Shown here: piece by piece, positions 1 to 8,479 of the stretch
How the letters are laid out: the number at the start of each line of letters is the position of its first letter
Position numbering within the stretch: the stretch's first letter is position 1
Source of the DNA: Isoetes engelmannii
Taxonomy: Eukaryota > Streptophyta > Lycopodiopsida > Isoetales > Isoetaceae
DNA: 27,129 nucleotides
NCBI GenBank assembly: GCA_011763485.2
Contig: JAANSK020088908.1
Span: forward strand, 1-27,129
Reading direction: 5' to 3'
Made by a program: the position numbers and the translations under genes
Notes under the pieces: generated by a model
Database searches by the model: none
What the model saw: the letters and a program-made list of their open reading frames with translations, nothing else
What the model was told of the DNA's origin: nothing

Positions 1-57
1 ATAGGAAGTTTGTCTGTAAATTTGCAAAAAGCCAAAATAGAATGTTGTGTAAGTATA

Positions 58-535
58 ATAGGTGTATAGGTATCATAAGTATCATAGGTGTATAGGTGTA
101 TATGTATGATAGGTATAGGTCATAGTTGTATAGGTATAGGTATGATAGGTGTATAAGTGTGTAGGCATGACATGTATAGGTGATAGGTGTATAGGTATGA
201 TAAGCGTATAGGTGATAGGTATGATAGGTGTATATATATGATAGGTGTATAGGTGTACATGCATGATATGTATGATAGATAGGTGCATAGGTATGATAGG
301 TATATAGGTGGATATGTATAGGTGATAAGTATGATATGTATAGATGATAGGTGTATAGGTGTATAAGTATAATAGGTGTATAAATGATAGGTATAGGTGA
401 TAGGTATGATAGACATAGGTATGATAAGTATAGGCATAGGTATGGTAGGTATAATAGGTATGATAGGTATATGTATGATTGGTATTGGTATAGGTATAGG
501 TATGATAGGTATAGGTATAGGTACGATAGATACGA
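58..535. repeat. AT/GG-rich minisatellite
   Basis: About 480 bp of degenerate tandem repeats built from ATAGGTATG, ATAGGTGTAT and close variants. There is no fixed unit length, but ATAGG recurs every 6-12 bases throughout. Reading it in any frame gives only low-complexity Tyr/Thr/Ile/His or Asp/Arg/Tyr strings, so the long open frames here are artefacts. It ends next to a GC-rich patch and lies about 150 bp upstream of the Copia-A 5' LTR. Confidence 0.9.
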
Positions 536-688
536 TAGGGGCCGGAGGCCGAGGCCAAGTCGAGGAGTTGGTCCAAAATAGAAGAGATTAACCACCCTAA
601 CATGTAGGTGTGGCATGAAAATTATAGATACGCATGGATGGGTATGCATTTGTCCAAACCGAGGCGAGGCCCCGGTCCCCCTTTTCTA
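536..688. other. GC-rich patch between minisatellite and LTR
   Basis: This 150-bp stretch holds two short GC-rich blocks, one at about 539-560 (GGCCGGAGGCCGAGGCC) and one at about 659-680 (GAGGCGAGGCCCCGG), which are roughly complementary to each other. The DNA between them is ordinary. I see no gene. It could be the flank of the Copia-A insertion or the eroded outer end of its 5' LTR. Confidence 0.4.
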
Positions 689-911
689 GTATATGTATAA
701 ACTAAAGTGGTCCAATAGCTGGATGACATGTTATAATGGGGCATATAAACCCAAGAAGTTAGTTGTCTTTTATTAGACCACGTAGATAGTTTGTAGACAT
801 CTATAACTAGTAACTAGTTGACGGATGTATTCATTTCAAATCAATCTAGACGTTCTTGCCTTCTTGCGTCTTTCTCTCCCCGTTCTTGCTCTAGGATCAC
901 AGTCTTCTACA
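689..911 (+). repeat. Copia-A 5' LTR
   Basis: Aligns along its length with 5515-5738. Shared landmarks include ACTAAAGTGGTCCAATAG, AGAAGTTAGTTGTCTTTT and TCAAATCAATCTAGACGTTC. It contains a TATA box (TATAAA at 744-749). Relative to the 3' copy it lacks about 13 bp near 731 and has a short insertion near 812. The outer terminus is eroded, so the start is approximate. It ends directly before the primer-binding site. Confidence 0.85.
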
Positions 912-923
912 TGGTATTAGAGC
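912..923 (+). promoter_or_regulatory. Copia-A primer-binding site
   Basis: TGGTATTAGAGC sits immediately after the 5' LTR. It differs by one base from the usual plant copia site TGGTATCAGAGC, which pairs with the 3' end of initiator Met-tRNA to prime minus-strand DNA synthesis. Confidence 0.85.
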
Positions 924-1320
924 CTCCCTAGGCAAATCGAGCGGAGGATTTCGAGTGAATTGAATTGCATGTGTTCCGGGTGATTTGGTGGTGTACCCTT
1001 GTTTGCTGGTGTACCCTTGTTTGCGTTTGGCAATTTGGCCAAATTTTGTCTCCCGACAAGGCCCTTTTCGTGACAAAATGTCATATTTTGGTTCACGTTT
1101 AGTTTTTCGACAGAGAACAACATCGTGGACGTGTTTCTTCCCGGCATCGGCACTTTCAATTCGAACTGCAAGAAGTCGTCTTTGCTCAATTCTGAGCCAA
1201 TTCTTGAAGACGTCTGAGCCAATTCCTGGATTGGAGGATTGTTCTTTTGACAATCTTGGGCAAGATTTCTTTCTTGAAAATCAAGAGAAAGATTTCTTTT
1301 GATAATCATTGTTCAAGGTG

Positions 1321-2040
1321 ATGGATCCCTTCAAATTTCCAAGCAATGCCAGGCTGACAAATGAGAATTATCATTCTTGGAGGGTATTTATGAAGCATTA
1401 TCTCATCTTCAACAAGCTAGGTGATGTCTTCCAGGCAGATTTTATCAGCACAAAAAATGCAAAGGCACCAGAAACGAACTCTTTGGCAGTTTCCACTATC
1501 AATCTGCTGGTAGATCCTACCATTCAGCCTCAGATTGAAAGATTGAAAGATTGACAGAGTTCAAGGAGCTTTGGGCCTTTCTTGAGAAACAATTCTCTAG
1601 TAAAGGCATGACTCAGCAAGGACTGATAAAAAAGAAGATTCGTATGGCGAAGCTAGCAGATTTTAAGTCTATGGCAGCTTTTTGAAGCAGGTGGAAGCAT
1701 GGAGGTTGGCTTATATTGCAGCTGGAGCATTTTGATTATTCTGTTGCGCAGCAGCGGCTCTTGCAAGAAAAAGTTGTTCTTTAAGCGAGAGAATGGAGGA
1801 GGATCTGAAGCTGCATTTGTTGGACATGCTTCTACTCCTAGAAAGCATGATTTCAAAGAGAAGAAACCACATGATTCTGATAAAGGTAAAGGCAGGCGCA
1901 AGCCTAATGTGGAGTGCTTTTACTGTCACAAGCATGGCCATTATGCTAGGGACTGCAATCAAAGAAAGGCTAAAAAGGCCAAAGAGGCCAAAGGGGAAGC
2001 AAAGAAATTTGTTGATAAAGGAAAAGGAGTTGAGAAATCA
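1321..2040 (+). pseudogene. Copia-A gag remnant
   Basis: The capsid/nucleocapsid part of Copia-A. It begins with Met-Asp-Pro-Phe-Lys-Phe and continues with a copia gag N-terminal signature (LTNENYHSW, then RVFMKHYL). An 8-bp tandem duplication (GATTGAAA at 1533-1548) breaks the frame; the gag-like reading then resumes in another frame (ELWAFLEKQF near 1567) and is interrupted again near 1680. A CCHC zinc knuckle, CFYCHKHGHYARDC (CX2CX4HX4C), lies at 1915-1956 and would bind packaged RNA. A lysine-rich tail follows. Not translatable as one protein. Confidence 0.85.
1533..1548 (+). repeat. 8-bp tandem duplication, frame-breaking
   Basis: GATTGAAA occurs twice in direct succession, with a partial third copy (GATTGA). 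The extra 8 bases shift the gag frame and bring in the TGA at about 1552. Confidence 0.85.
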
Positions 2041-2400
2041 AATTTGGCTGATACATATGACTCTGCTGATGACGATTGCCCCATTGAGTATATGTATCAA
2101 GCAGTTGATTGCGACAGTCATCAAGATTTGTGGATCTTGGACTCGGGTGCCACCAAACACATGACTAGCAGCAAGCATTGTTTTCAGCAATTAGATGTGC
2201 AAAATGAAGGGTTGGTCCATTTTGGTAATGGTTCTTCACATCCAATTGTTGGTAAAGGGAGTGTGCGATTTCATTTAGACCCAATTGTTGGTAAAGGGAG
2301 TGTGCGATTTCATTTAGACGATGCAAGTGCTAAAGTCTTGAAAGATGTCAAAGTACATTCCAGGCTTAAGTGCAAATCTGATGTCTGTGTCTTAAATGGA
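2041..2400 (+). pseudogene. Copia-A aspartic protease remnant
   Basis: A retropepsin-like domain in frame with the zinc knuckle. The catalytic motif is WILDSGATKHM, with Asp-Ser-Gly-Ala encoded at 2140-2151, and the typical FGNGSSHPIVGKGSV flap-side block follows. That block is partly repeated by a 39-bp in-frame tandem duplication (2242-2319) which adds 13 residues, something an active protease would be unlikely to tolerate. It would cleave the Gag-Pol polyprotein. Confidence 0.85.
2242..2319 (+). repeat. 39-bp perfect tandem duplication
   Basis: Bases 2242-2280 and 2281-2319 are identical. The unit begins CCAATTGTTGGTAAAGG and ends CATTTAGAC. The duplication is in frame (13 codons) inside the protease domain. 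The perfect identity suggests it is much younger than the insertion. Confidence 0.95.
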
Positions 2401-3625
2401 CAAAGGTGGCAACTTCCTTCTCTTTGGCGGTGGCGAAGCGATGATTTACAGCTCAAATCCTGGTCATGACAGCAGCGCTACAGTTCTTGCTAAGGGCAAA
2501 CTTAAGCAAGGCTTGTACTATTTTTGTGGAGAGGCAAACCAGGCTCAACATAAGCTTGATTTATGTGTAACAGATTACACTTTGGAGGAGTTGTGGCATG
2601 CTCCATTCGGCCACATTAATGTGAAGCATTTGCATATGCTTAATAGCAAGAAGATGGTTGAGAATCTCCCCTCTCTCAATTCTTGTTCACCTCCAGTGTG
2701 AAGCTTGTCATAAGGGCAAGCAAACTCAAGTTCCTTTCCCACATGTTGCTGAAAATGTTGCTGCTCAGCCCTTGGAACTTGTCCATTCAGATTTGTGCCA
2801 TATGACCGTGTCTTCTATTATTGGTGGATCAAAGTACTTTATGACTTTTGATTGACGATTGTACGAGGTACATGTGGATCTTTCCTTTGAAGTATAAATC
2901 TGAAACTTTTGATGTTTTCAGAAAATGGAAAGTTGAGATCGAGAAGCAGTTTGGTCATCATGTCAAAGCGTTGAGGACAGATCATGGCGGTGAATACATG
3001 TCAAATCAGTTTGCTGATTTTCTGGCTGAACATGGCATCTATCAGCAGCTTGCAGTTCCAGGTGCACATGCTCAAAATGGTGTTGCAGAAAGGCGAAATC
3101 AAACTTTGGTTGATTTGGTCAGATCTTCCAAAGAAGTTTTGGGCTGAAGCAGTGGTGACAGCAGCCTACATTCTTAACAGGTCCCCAACTAGGTTGCTTG
3201 GAGATCGGACGCCGTATGAAGCTCTTCGTGGTAGGAAACCAGATGTCTCCCATTTGCGTACATTTGGTTGTCTTGCCTTTGTGTCTAACACTCTTGAAGA
3301 ACTTAAGAAGCAAGACAAGTTGCATGAAAGAGCAACCAAAGCCATTTTTGTAGGCTATGCACATGATCACAAGGCTTACAAATTGTATGATCCTTATCCG
3401 ATTGCAAGGAAAATCACTGTTAGCCGGTCCGTCCACTTTCATGAGCACACCAAATTTGATGATATTAGGTGGGACCAACCAACACCAAGTGACTTTGTTG
3501 ATGATTGTATGGTTGGTGATCTCATTGCGCAAAGTCTTGGTCAGTACTCTTCCACTGTTGCAGCTGATCCTATTGTGAACCAAGGAAATTTGATGAAGGC
3601 CCTGATTCCCGGCAGCCACTCCTAG
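2401..3625 (+). pseudogene. Copia-A integrase remnant
   Basis: The pre-integrase zinc-binding region is visible as LEELWHAPFGH followed by CEACHKGK (HHCC type) at about 2580-2720. The DDE core follows: first Asp in LVHSDLC (2790-2792), second Asp in LRTDHGGEY (2980-2982) and Glu in GVAERRNQ (3088-3090), 190 and 106 bases apart as expected. The copia block RTPYEALRGRKPDVSHLRTFG lies at about 3208-3270. At least three frame changes interrupt it, near 2695, 2852 and 3120. All catalytic codons survive, but the product cannot be made as a unit. Its role was to insert element cDNA into chromosomes. Confidence 0.88.
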
Positions 3626-3630
3626 AAGTT

Positions 3631-3668
3631 CTTCCTTTGAACTCATTTTCTTCCTTTGAACTCATTTT
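3631..3668 (+). repeat. 19-bp tandem duplication, frame-breaking
   Basis: CTTCCTTTGAACTCATTTT occurs at 3631-3649 and again at 3650-3668 with no spacer. It sits in the variable linker between integrase and reverse transcriptase and shifts the frame. Confidence 0.9.
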
Positions 3669-3889
3669 CTGATGATGGAATTGCGAGTAGTGCTCATGCA
3701 CTACCTCCTCAAGATTCTCCCTTCAAATTGTCTTCCAACTTGAGTGATTTCTCTTGGTCATCTTCACCTTGTCGTTCCACTTCCCGCTGTAATCCAGTTC
3801 TAGAACCTTCTCCACAGGAAGCCACTCCAAGAAGATCTGCTCGCCTAGCTGCCAAAACAGATGCGCAATGTAATGTGGCTTTGATGGCT

Positions 3890-3949
3890 CAGATTTTGCA
3901 AGAGTCTTCTGATCCAACCCAGATTTTGCAAGAGTCTTCTGATCCAACC
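3890..3949 (+). repeat. 30-bp tandem duplication
   Basis: Bases 3890-3919 and 3920-3949 are identical (unit starts CAGATTTTGCAAGAG). It adds ten codons in frame, in the linker before the reverse transcriptase. Confidence 0.95.
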
Positions 3950-4532
3950 TGGTTTGCAGATGCAGCAAAGGACCCAACATGGTAGCGTGCTATGGATGAA
4001 GAATATCAGCTTTTGATGAAGAATGACACTTGGAAATTGGTTCTCTTGCCTGCTGGTCAGCGTGCTACTATAGGATGTAAGTGGGTTTACATGACCAAGT
4101 ATGCAGCTGATGGTTCTATTAGCAAACACAAATCTCGTTTGGTAGCGAAAGGGTTTGCTCAACAATATGGCGTTGATTATGATGAAGTCTTCGCTCCGGT
4201 GGCCAGATTAGCAACTGTTCGTGCTATGATGGCTTTGGCAGCCGTCAAAAGGTGGAAGGTGTATCAAATGGATGTGAAAAGTGCCTTTCTTCATGGGGAG
4301 CTTGACGAAACTGTGTACATGGAGAAGCCTCAAGGCTTTGTGCAGCAGGGTAAGGAGCAGTCGTGTGCCAACTCAACAAGAGTCTATATGGTCTTAAACA
4401 AGCACCGCGTTGTTGGAATAAGAAGCTCCATAAATTCTTCCTTGATGCTGGTTTTAGACAGAGTACCGCAGATCCAAGTTTGTACTACCAGGCTGAGGCT
4501 GGTGAGTTATGCATTGTTGTGGTGTACGTTGA

Positions 4533-4560
4533 TGATTTGTTAATCATGATTTGTTAATCA
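4533..4560 (+). repeat. 14-bp tandem duplication just after YVDD
   Basis: TGATTTGTTAATCA is present twice without a gap. It starts inside the catalytic-box codons and shifts the frame directly behind the RT active site, so this duplication alone would inactivate the polyprotein. Confidence 0.93.
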
Positions 4561-4860
4561 CAGGGGGAGCGCTTCAGATTATTCAACACATCAAGGACCA
4601 GATGTCACATGCTTTTGACATGACTGATTTAGGGTTATGTCATTTCTGTTTGGGTCTGGAAGTATGGCAGCAACTTGAGGGGATCTTCCTCAGTCAAAAA
4701 CAGTATGCTCGTAAGTTGTTAACGAAGTTCAATATGACCGAGTGTAAACCAGCTTCATGTCCCATGGCTCCCGGGACAAAGCTTAGCATGGGTGCTGATA
4801 CTCCAGATTGTGATGCTTCCGTGTATAGGAGTTTGATTGGTGGCTTGTTGTATCTCACTG

Positions 4861-4880
4861 TTACACGTCCTTACACGTCC
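4861..4880 (+). repeat. 10-bp tandem duplication, frame-breaking
   Basis: TTACACGTCC is repeated twice in a row inside the conserved copia 'LTxTRPDIxF' block, shifting the frame between RT and RNase H. Confidence 0.93.
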
Positions 4881-5505
4881 AGATATTGCATTTTCAGTTA
4901 ATTTATTAAGCAGGTACATGCACAAACCAAAGGCGTGTCACTGGCAACCAGCTAAGCAAGTTCTTGCTTATGTCAAAGGCACTATGGATGAAGGTTTATT
5001 TTACAGGCCCAGCACTCATACTGAGCTCACTATCTTTGTGGATGCTGATTATTCAGGTTGTTCGGATACTCGGAGATCTACCACTGGAATGGTTGCCTCC
5101 TTGGGACCAAATCGCATTAGTTGGATCTCCAAACGACAACCGTCTTTTTGAGCACTGCTGAAAGGCTCTCTCTGCTGGTACAGGAAGCATTATGGTTGCA
5201 AAAGCTTTGGGCTGATTTTCAGCTGTCTTCCCATCCACCTGCCATCTATTGTGATAATCAGAGCACTATCCAGCTTGCTCATGATCCAATGTTTCATGCC
5301 AGAACTAAACACATTGATACACACTTGATGTTCGTTCGTGAACAACTTCTGGCAGGGCAGCTTTCTTTGGCCTACTGCTCCACTCATGATCAGCAGGCTC
5401 TCAGCTCACCAAGTTCAAGGAACAGATAGGCATGGTCAAACTTCAGCTTAAGAGGGAGAATATGCGCTGATCATAAGTGAAGCTGAATTTTTTACACTTT
5501 AGTTT

Positions 5506-5514
5506 AAAGGGGAG
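5506..5514 (+). promoter_or_regulatory. Copia-A polypurine tract
   Basis: AAAGGGGAG lies directly before the TGTTAA that opens the 3' LTR. This is the normal position for the primer of plus-strand DNA synthesis. Confidence 0.85.
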
Positions 5515-5738
5515 TGTTAAAGCTAATGTTTATATGTAAACTAAAGTGGTCCAATAGGTGGATGACATGTTTCACCACCCATGTTGTAATGGGGCGTTTC
5601 ATATAAGCCTAAGAAGTTAGTTGTCTTTTGTTAGACCACGTAGATAGTTTGTTAGACATCTATAACTAGTTGACGGATGTATTCATTTCAAATCAATCTA
5701 GACGTTCTTGCCTTCTTACTTGTCCTCTAGAGTCTTCA
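5515..5738 (+). repeat. Copia-A 3' LTR
   Basis: Starts TGTTAAAGC after the polypurine tract and ends GAGTCTTCA, giving the standard TG...CA termini over 224 bp. It matches 689-911 with several indels. Its TATA-like segment (CATATAAGCC) is near 5600. In sense orientation it would drive transcription towards FZL. Confidence 0.88.
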
Positions 5739-5830
5739 GTTGACCAAGATACCCTCTCATGCTTGCTTAGTCCTTAAGTTTGAGATTAAGCATTTGCTTT
5801 TGAATATTAACCTGTTGCCTAGCTCCTTTC

Positions 5831-6104
5831 TGAAGAGAGTTCTGCTGTACAAACTCCAAAGCATGCCGAAATGTTGTAATAGTTCTGAGAGCTCTCTTTT
5901 AGTTGTAAGAGGAGATGCCAATATCAACACCGACCAAAGAGAAAATAATTCTATTCAAAAACGTCCTTAAGCCAAATACATCTTCACAAGACTCAAATAA
6001 GACTCAAATAGAAAGTTTATCTACCACCACACGTCAACATCTACATGGGCTTACATACTATGTACATTATGTACCTGACACATTTGCACAATTAATTGTC
6101 TAAC
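5831..6104 (-). repeat. Minus-strand copia LTR (Copia-C 3' LTR)
   Basis: On the minus strand this opens TGTTAGACAATTAATTG directly after a polypurine tract (6105-6117), as a 3' LTR should. A plausible far end is the TG at 5831 (CTCTTCA on the minus strand), giving about 274 bp; that end is uncertain. The 90 bp between it and the Copia-A LTR are unassigned. It contains a small direct repeat (AAGACTCAAAT twice, at about 5989-6010). Confidence 0.6.
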
Positions 6105-6117
6105 AAATCCTCCCCTT
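6105..6117 (-). promoter_or_regulatory. Minus-strand polypurine tract
   Basis: Reads TAAGGGGAGGATT on the minus strand, immediately before TGTTAGAC of the adjoining minus-strand LTR. It fixes the orientation of the Copia-C fragment. Confidence 0.75.
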
Positions 6118-6281
6118 AATGTGTTAATGTGCAAATGCTGTGCAGGTTATTTCAGAAAGTGTGTCGATGAAATCACCGCCTCAGATCCTCAAACTTTGTC
6201 CTGGAAAGTCCCTTTGTCAAAATATCAGCCACTTGATGATCTGTTCTGCAATGAACTAAATCAGCAATACCATTTTCAACT
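6118..6281 (-). pseudogene. Copia-C pol C-terminus (minus strand)
   Basis: Reading towards the polypurine tract, this encodes the end of a copia RNase H domain: ENGIADLVHC, then TDHQVADILTKGLSR, then KFEDLRR and a stop. This is the usual C-terminal tail of plant copia Pol. The rest of the element is missing. It forms the left arm of the inverted repeat 6131-6542. Confidence 0.75.
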
Positions 6282-6542
6282 AGTGAAATACTGGATTTTT
6301 AGTCAAGTATATGTTGCTCTTGTTATCACAGTAGATTATCACTTGTTCTTTTTGGCCAAATCCCAAGTTGAAAATGGTGTTGAAAATGGTATTGCTGATC
6401 TAGTTCATTGCAGAACAGATCATCAAGTGGCTGATATTTTGACAAAGGGACTTTCCAGGAAAAGTTTGAGGATCTGAGGCGGCGTCTTGGAGTGGTTTCA
6501 TCAACACACTTTCTGAAATGAAATAACCTGCACAGCATTTGC
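6131..6542. repeat. Inverted repeat of two copia pol 3' ends
   Basis: The left arm (6131-6280) and right arm (6379-6542) are reverse complements, with a spacer of about 98 bp. The arms match almost base for base (e.g. ATGCTGTGCAGGTTATTTC on the left, its complement at the right end). The main differences are about 12 bp (near 6490) and 5 bp (near 6520) present only on the right. A transcript through here would fold into a roughly 150-bp hairpin. If the region is intronic in FZL, it would be transcribed with FZL. Confidence 0.9.
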
Positions 6543-6560
6543 TTTCATTCTAGACCCGTT
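6379..6560 (+). pseudogene. Copia pol C-terminus (plus strand)
   Basis: The right arm of the inverted repeat carries the same copia RNase H tail in sense: GIADLVHCRTDHQVADILTK, then GLSRK. A one-base shift leads to the FEDLRRRLGVV tail and a stop near 6520. No polypurine tract or LTR follows; the sequence instead runs into repeats of CTAGACCCG (6550-6595). So the copy is truncated or rearranged. Confidence 0.7.
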
Positions 6561-6705
6561 CTAGACCCGCAGCACGTCCTAGACCCGTTCTAGACTAGTT
6601 GTTGCACAATGCAAGAAATAATGATGCCAGTTCCTCTGATCAGACCCGATACCATGTTCTGATCCCACCTACTACACTCCTGTACTCATTTCATCCCGCA
6701 TTCTA

Positions 6706-6717
6706 GCTCTGATACCA
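6706..6717 (-). promoter_or_regulatory. Minus-strand primer-binding site
   Basis: GCTCTGATACCA is the exact complement of the plant copia site TGGTATCAGAGC. It abuts the TG that begins the reversed LTR at 6718, so it marks the start of the internal region of a minus-strand copia element lying to the left. Confidence 0.85.
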
Positions 6718-6882
6718 TGAAGAAACCCTGTATGCATATATGCTAGAATGAAAGAGATAAACTATGAGTAAACTGGATAAGAAACTAAAGCATGACTATG
6801 GCTTTATAGGGAAGCCATGTCAGCGACATAGCTGCATGTCTAGTCATCTAAAGGTGGTGACATGTAATGTCATATTATAACA
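6718..6882 (-). repeat. Minus-strand copia LTR, 165 bp
   Basis: On the minus strand it runs from TGTTATAATATGAC to CTTCA directly before the primer-binding site. It includes a promoter-like segment, CTATAAAGCCATAGTCATG, similar to the core of the Copia-B LTR. This looks like the 5' LTR of an otherwise mostly missing reverse-oriented element. Confidence 0.75.
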
Positions 6883-6960
6883 CGTGCAATCAATGCTACT
6901 GCATCTGAATCTTCCAGAACATTCTGCCATGACAAGATTGCACTAATCCCCATGATACCA

Positions 6961-7161
6961 TGTTGACATTTTGGATCATACATGGATATGAAGGAAGAGA
7001 TACAAAATGCAAGGTAGGCACCCTAATGACTCTAGCTAACTCACGAGAATACTCATTGACTAGAATAAAACATGACTATGGCTTATATAGGTATGCCATG
7101 TCATCTACAATGCCACATCAGCAATGTGACCCCGAGATGTGCAAGCATGCTGTGTCTAACA
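6961..7161 (-). repeat. Minus-strand LTR of the Copia-B family
   Basis: On the minus strand it opens TGTTAGACACAGC and closes ATGTCAACA (TG...CA, about 201 bp). It matches the reverse of the Copia-B LTR: TTTTGGATCATA near 6970, GATACAAAATGC near 7000 and CATGACTATGGCTTATATA near 7069. A damaged primer-binding site (ATGATACCA, 6952-6960) lies beside it. It is followed by a 48-bp tandem duplication that copied its end. Confidence 0.75.
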
Positions 7162-7218
7162 ATAATGATGTATTGCACCCCGAGATCTGCAAGCATACTG
7201 TGTCTAACAATAATGATT
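7129..7218. repeat. 48-bp tandem duplication at LTR end
   Basis: Period 48. The unit runs ACCCCGAGAT(G/C)TGCAAGC to ACAATAATGAT, with a few substitutions between copies. It duplicates the outer end of the reversed LTR. Confidence 0.88.
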
Positions 7219-7262
7219 TCAATAGTACTCCAAGCATCTTACTGTGAGCACCAGCAATGAGA

Positions 7263-7310
7263 ACATATGCAACAAGAACTAGACCATATATGCAACAAGA
7301 ACTAGACCAT
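7263..7310. repeat. 23-bp tandem duplication
   Basis: The block ATGCAACAAGAACTAGACC recurs after 23 bases without a gap, about 75 bp before the first FZL exon in the window. Confidence 0.9.
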
Positions 7311-7384
7311 ATATAGCCCATAAGACACAATCAAAGAATTACATTATGCATTGATGTTATTATTATGGGCAAGAATTTTTGCAG

Positions 7385-7471
7385 GTAACATTTCTCCGCT
7401 ATATAAAAAGATGGCAAAAAAAGGTTGTATTTATTCTGAATAAAGCAGATATCATTGACAAGCCAAGAGAG
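7385..7471 (+). CDS. FZL exon a: GTPase G4 motif
   Basis: 29 codons beginning VTFLRYIKRW and ending ADIIDKPRE. VVFILNKAD supplies the G4 guanine-specificity motif N-K-x-D of the dynamin-like GTPase. The acceptor is TTTTTGCAG|GTA and the donor GAG|GTATTT. Both ends are in phase 0. It was too short to stand out as an open frame but continues exactly into the next exon across a 90-bp intron. Preceding exons are not in the window, so the upstream intron exceeds 7.3 kb. Confidence 0.88.
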
Positions 7472-7561
7472 GTATTTGCACTACAAGTGTTTGATATGTG
7501 ATGTTATATATTTTCTTCCAAATGTATTATTTTAAACTTTTTGTGCATAATTGGTATGCAG

Positions 7562-8002
7562 TTAGAGGAGATTGTTGAGTTTGTCAAGGAGAATGCGAGT
7601 CAGCTTATAAGCATTCAAGAACCTCTTGTGTTTCCTGTCTCTGCCCGACGTGCTTTACAAGCAAAACATGCAGCAAAAAATGCTAGTGGGGAAAACAATG
7701 TTAGTCATTGGAAGAGATCTGAGCTCTGGGAAAGTAGTGGATTTCAGGATTTGGAAACATACATTTTTAACTTCATAGACGGCTCTTCAGCTGCTGGTGC
7801 AGAAAGACTAAGGCTTAAACTTGACACACCAGTCAGTGTGGCGCTTGCGCTTATTGGGGCCTGCAAACTGCAGTTGGCATCCAAGAGTACAAAGCTAAGA
7901 CAAGATCTGGATGCGGTGTTGGAAATGACCAGTCAGCTTGAACAATATGAGCTCGCGTGCCAGCGTGATGCATCTATATATCAGAAGCAGGTCATTGAAC
8001 TG
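7562..8002 (+). CDS. FZL exon b: end of GTPase domain and start of stalk
   Basis: 147 codons beginning LEEIVEFVKENASQL. FPVSARRALQAK is the conserved Val-Ser-Ala-Arg block (G5 region) of bacterial dynamin-like/FZL GTPases. It is followed by FNFIDGSSAAGAERLRLKL and a long helical stretch ending KQVIEL. The acceptor is GTATGCAG|TTA and the donor CTG|GTAAGC, phase 0 at both ends. The ATG at 7541 lies in the intron and is not a start. Best-conserved exon of the set with exon e. Confidence 0.92.
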
Positions 8003-8144
8003 GTAAGCACTGCTCTATGCAAATTTGGATGATGATTTGCCTATTTTTTAAAATTCGTTTTGTTTGAGGATTTTGTTCCCTTTATCAAAAAAGAAATTGA
8101 TACCACTCAATTTGGAAACGTAAACTTTCAAAACGGAAACCAAA
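8003..8144 (+). other. Start of FZL intron b, unremarkable
   Basis: The intron opens GTAAGC and continues as AT-rich DNA with no recognisable feature up to the first LINE 3' end. The whole intron (8003-10871) ends TTTGCAG. Confidence 0.6.
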
Positions 8145-8280
8145 GAGAGATTTTATTTATTGACGTCTACTAAAGACCCTTAGGTCTATGAACTAGATAA
8201 ATACACATGCTATACCTGTTCGGAGGGCATCCTCCTCCTTAGATTCAATATAACTGAAGTAGAAAAAGAGATAAACCTAA
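8145..8280 (-). mobile_element. LINE 3' end, antisense
   Basis: On the minus strand this is the last ~130 bp of a LINE. It has the hairpin AGACC-TAAG-GGTCT (8174-8187), then GTAGACGTCAATAAATAAAATC and a short tail. No coding part is attached. A second, weaker relative follows at about 8300-8405 (shared GGAGG(G/A)TATCATCCTCCTTAG-type block), so the region has several 3' ends side by side. Confidence 0.65.
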
Positions 8281-8479
8281 TGCTATTTAGGAGGAATTAC
8301 AGATACAAAGACAGGTTTTATTAAGGCCTTAGGGTACGCAACACGTTATACCTGTAAGGAGGGTATCATCCTCCTTAGCTTGTAATATAACTGGAATAGA
8401 AGAAAAGGAAGAAACATAAGATAATCAGCCTTTGATCCCTTGCGGCCGTGTTGAAATTAATGCTTACAATTTTGTATTC

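Larger units (their letters stand above)
3669..5430 (+). pseudogene. Copia-A reverse transcriptase and RNase H remnant
   Basis: The copia RT begins after a 'RRSARLAAK' linker at about 3830. It shows CKWVYMTKYAADGSI, RLVAKGFAQ, YDEVFAPVARLATVR and QMDVKSAFLHGEL (4060-4310), then SLYGLKQAPRCW and the catalytic YVDD box (4525-4536). RNase H follows with DADYSGCSDTRRSTTG (about 5041-5090), IYCDNQSTIQLAHDP and HIDTHLMFVREQL (about 5245-5350). Frames change around 4360, 4550 (a 14-bp duplication), 4870 (a 10-bp duplication), 5130 and 5390. This enzyme would copy element RNA into DNA. The motifs survive but the frame does not. Confidence 0.9.
689..5738 (+). mobile_element. Copia-A, decayed Ty1/copia LTR retrotransposon
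   Basis: A nearly complete Ty1/copia element of about 5.05 kb. The order is 5' LTR, Met-tRNA primer-binding site, gag, protease, integrase, reverse transcriptase, RNase H, polypurine tract and 3' LTR. Integrase precedes reverse transcriptase, which defines the copia superfamily. The coding region changes frame at least eight times, so no single polyprotein can be made and the copy is dead. Several of the frame breaks are short tandem duplications (8, 19, 14 and 10 bp). The LTRs differ by several indels and substitutions, so the insertion is not recent. It sits upstream of the first visible FZL exon, presumably in an FZL intron. I could not identify a target-site duplication. Confidence 0.93.

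Noticed and set aside
82-603. Long Tyr/Thr/His-rich open frames on both strands
   Set aside because: They are readings of the ATAGG minisatellite, present in several frames at once, with no domain or start context.
7541-7561. ATG at 7541 as an independent start for FZL exon b
   Set aside because: It lies in the 90-bp intron; the acceptor at 7560-7561 and the in-phase upstream exon with NKAD show that the protein continues from further upstream.
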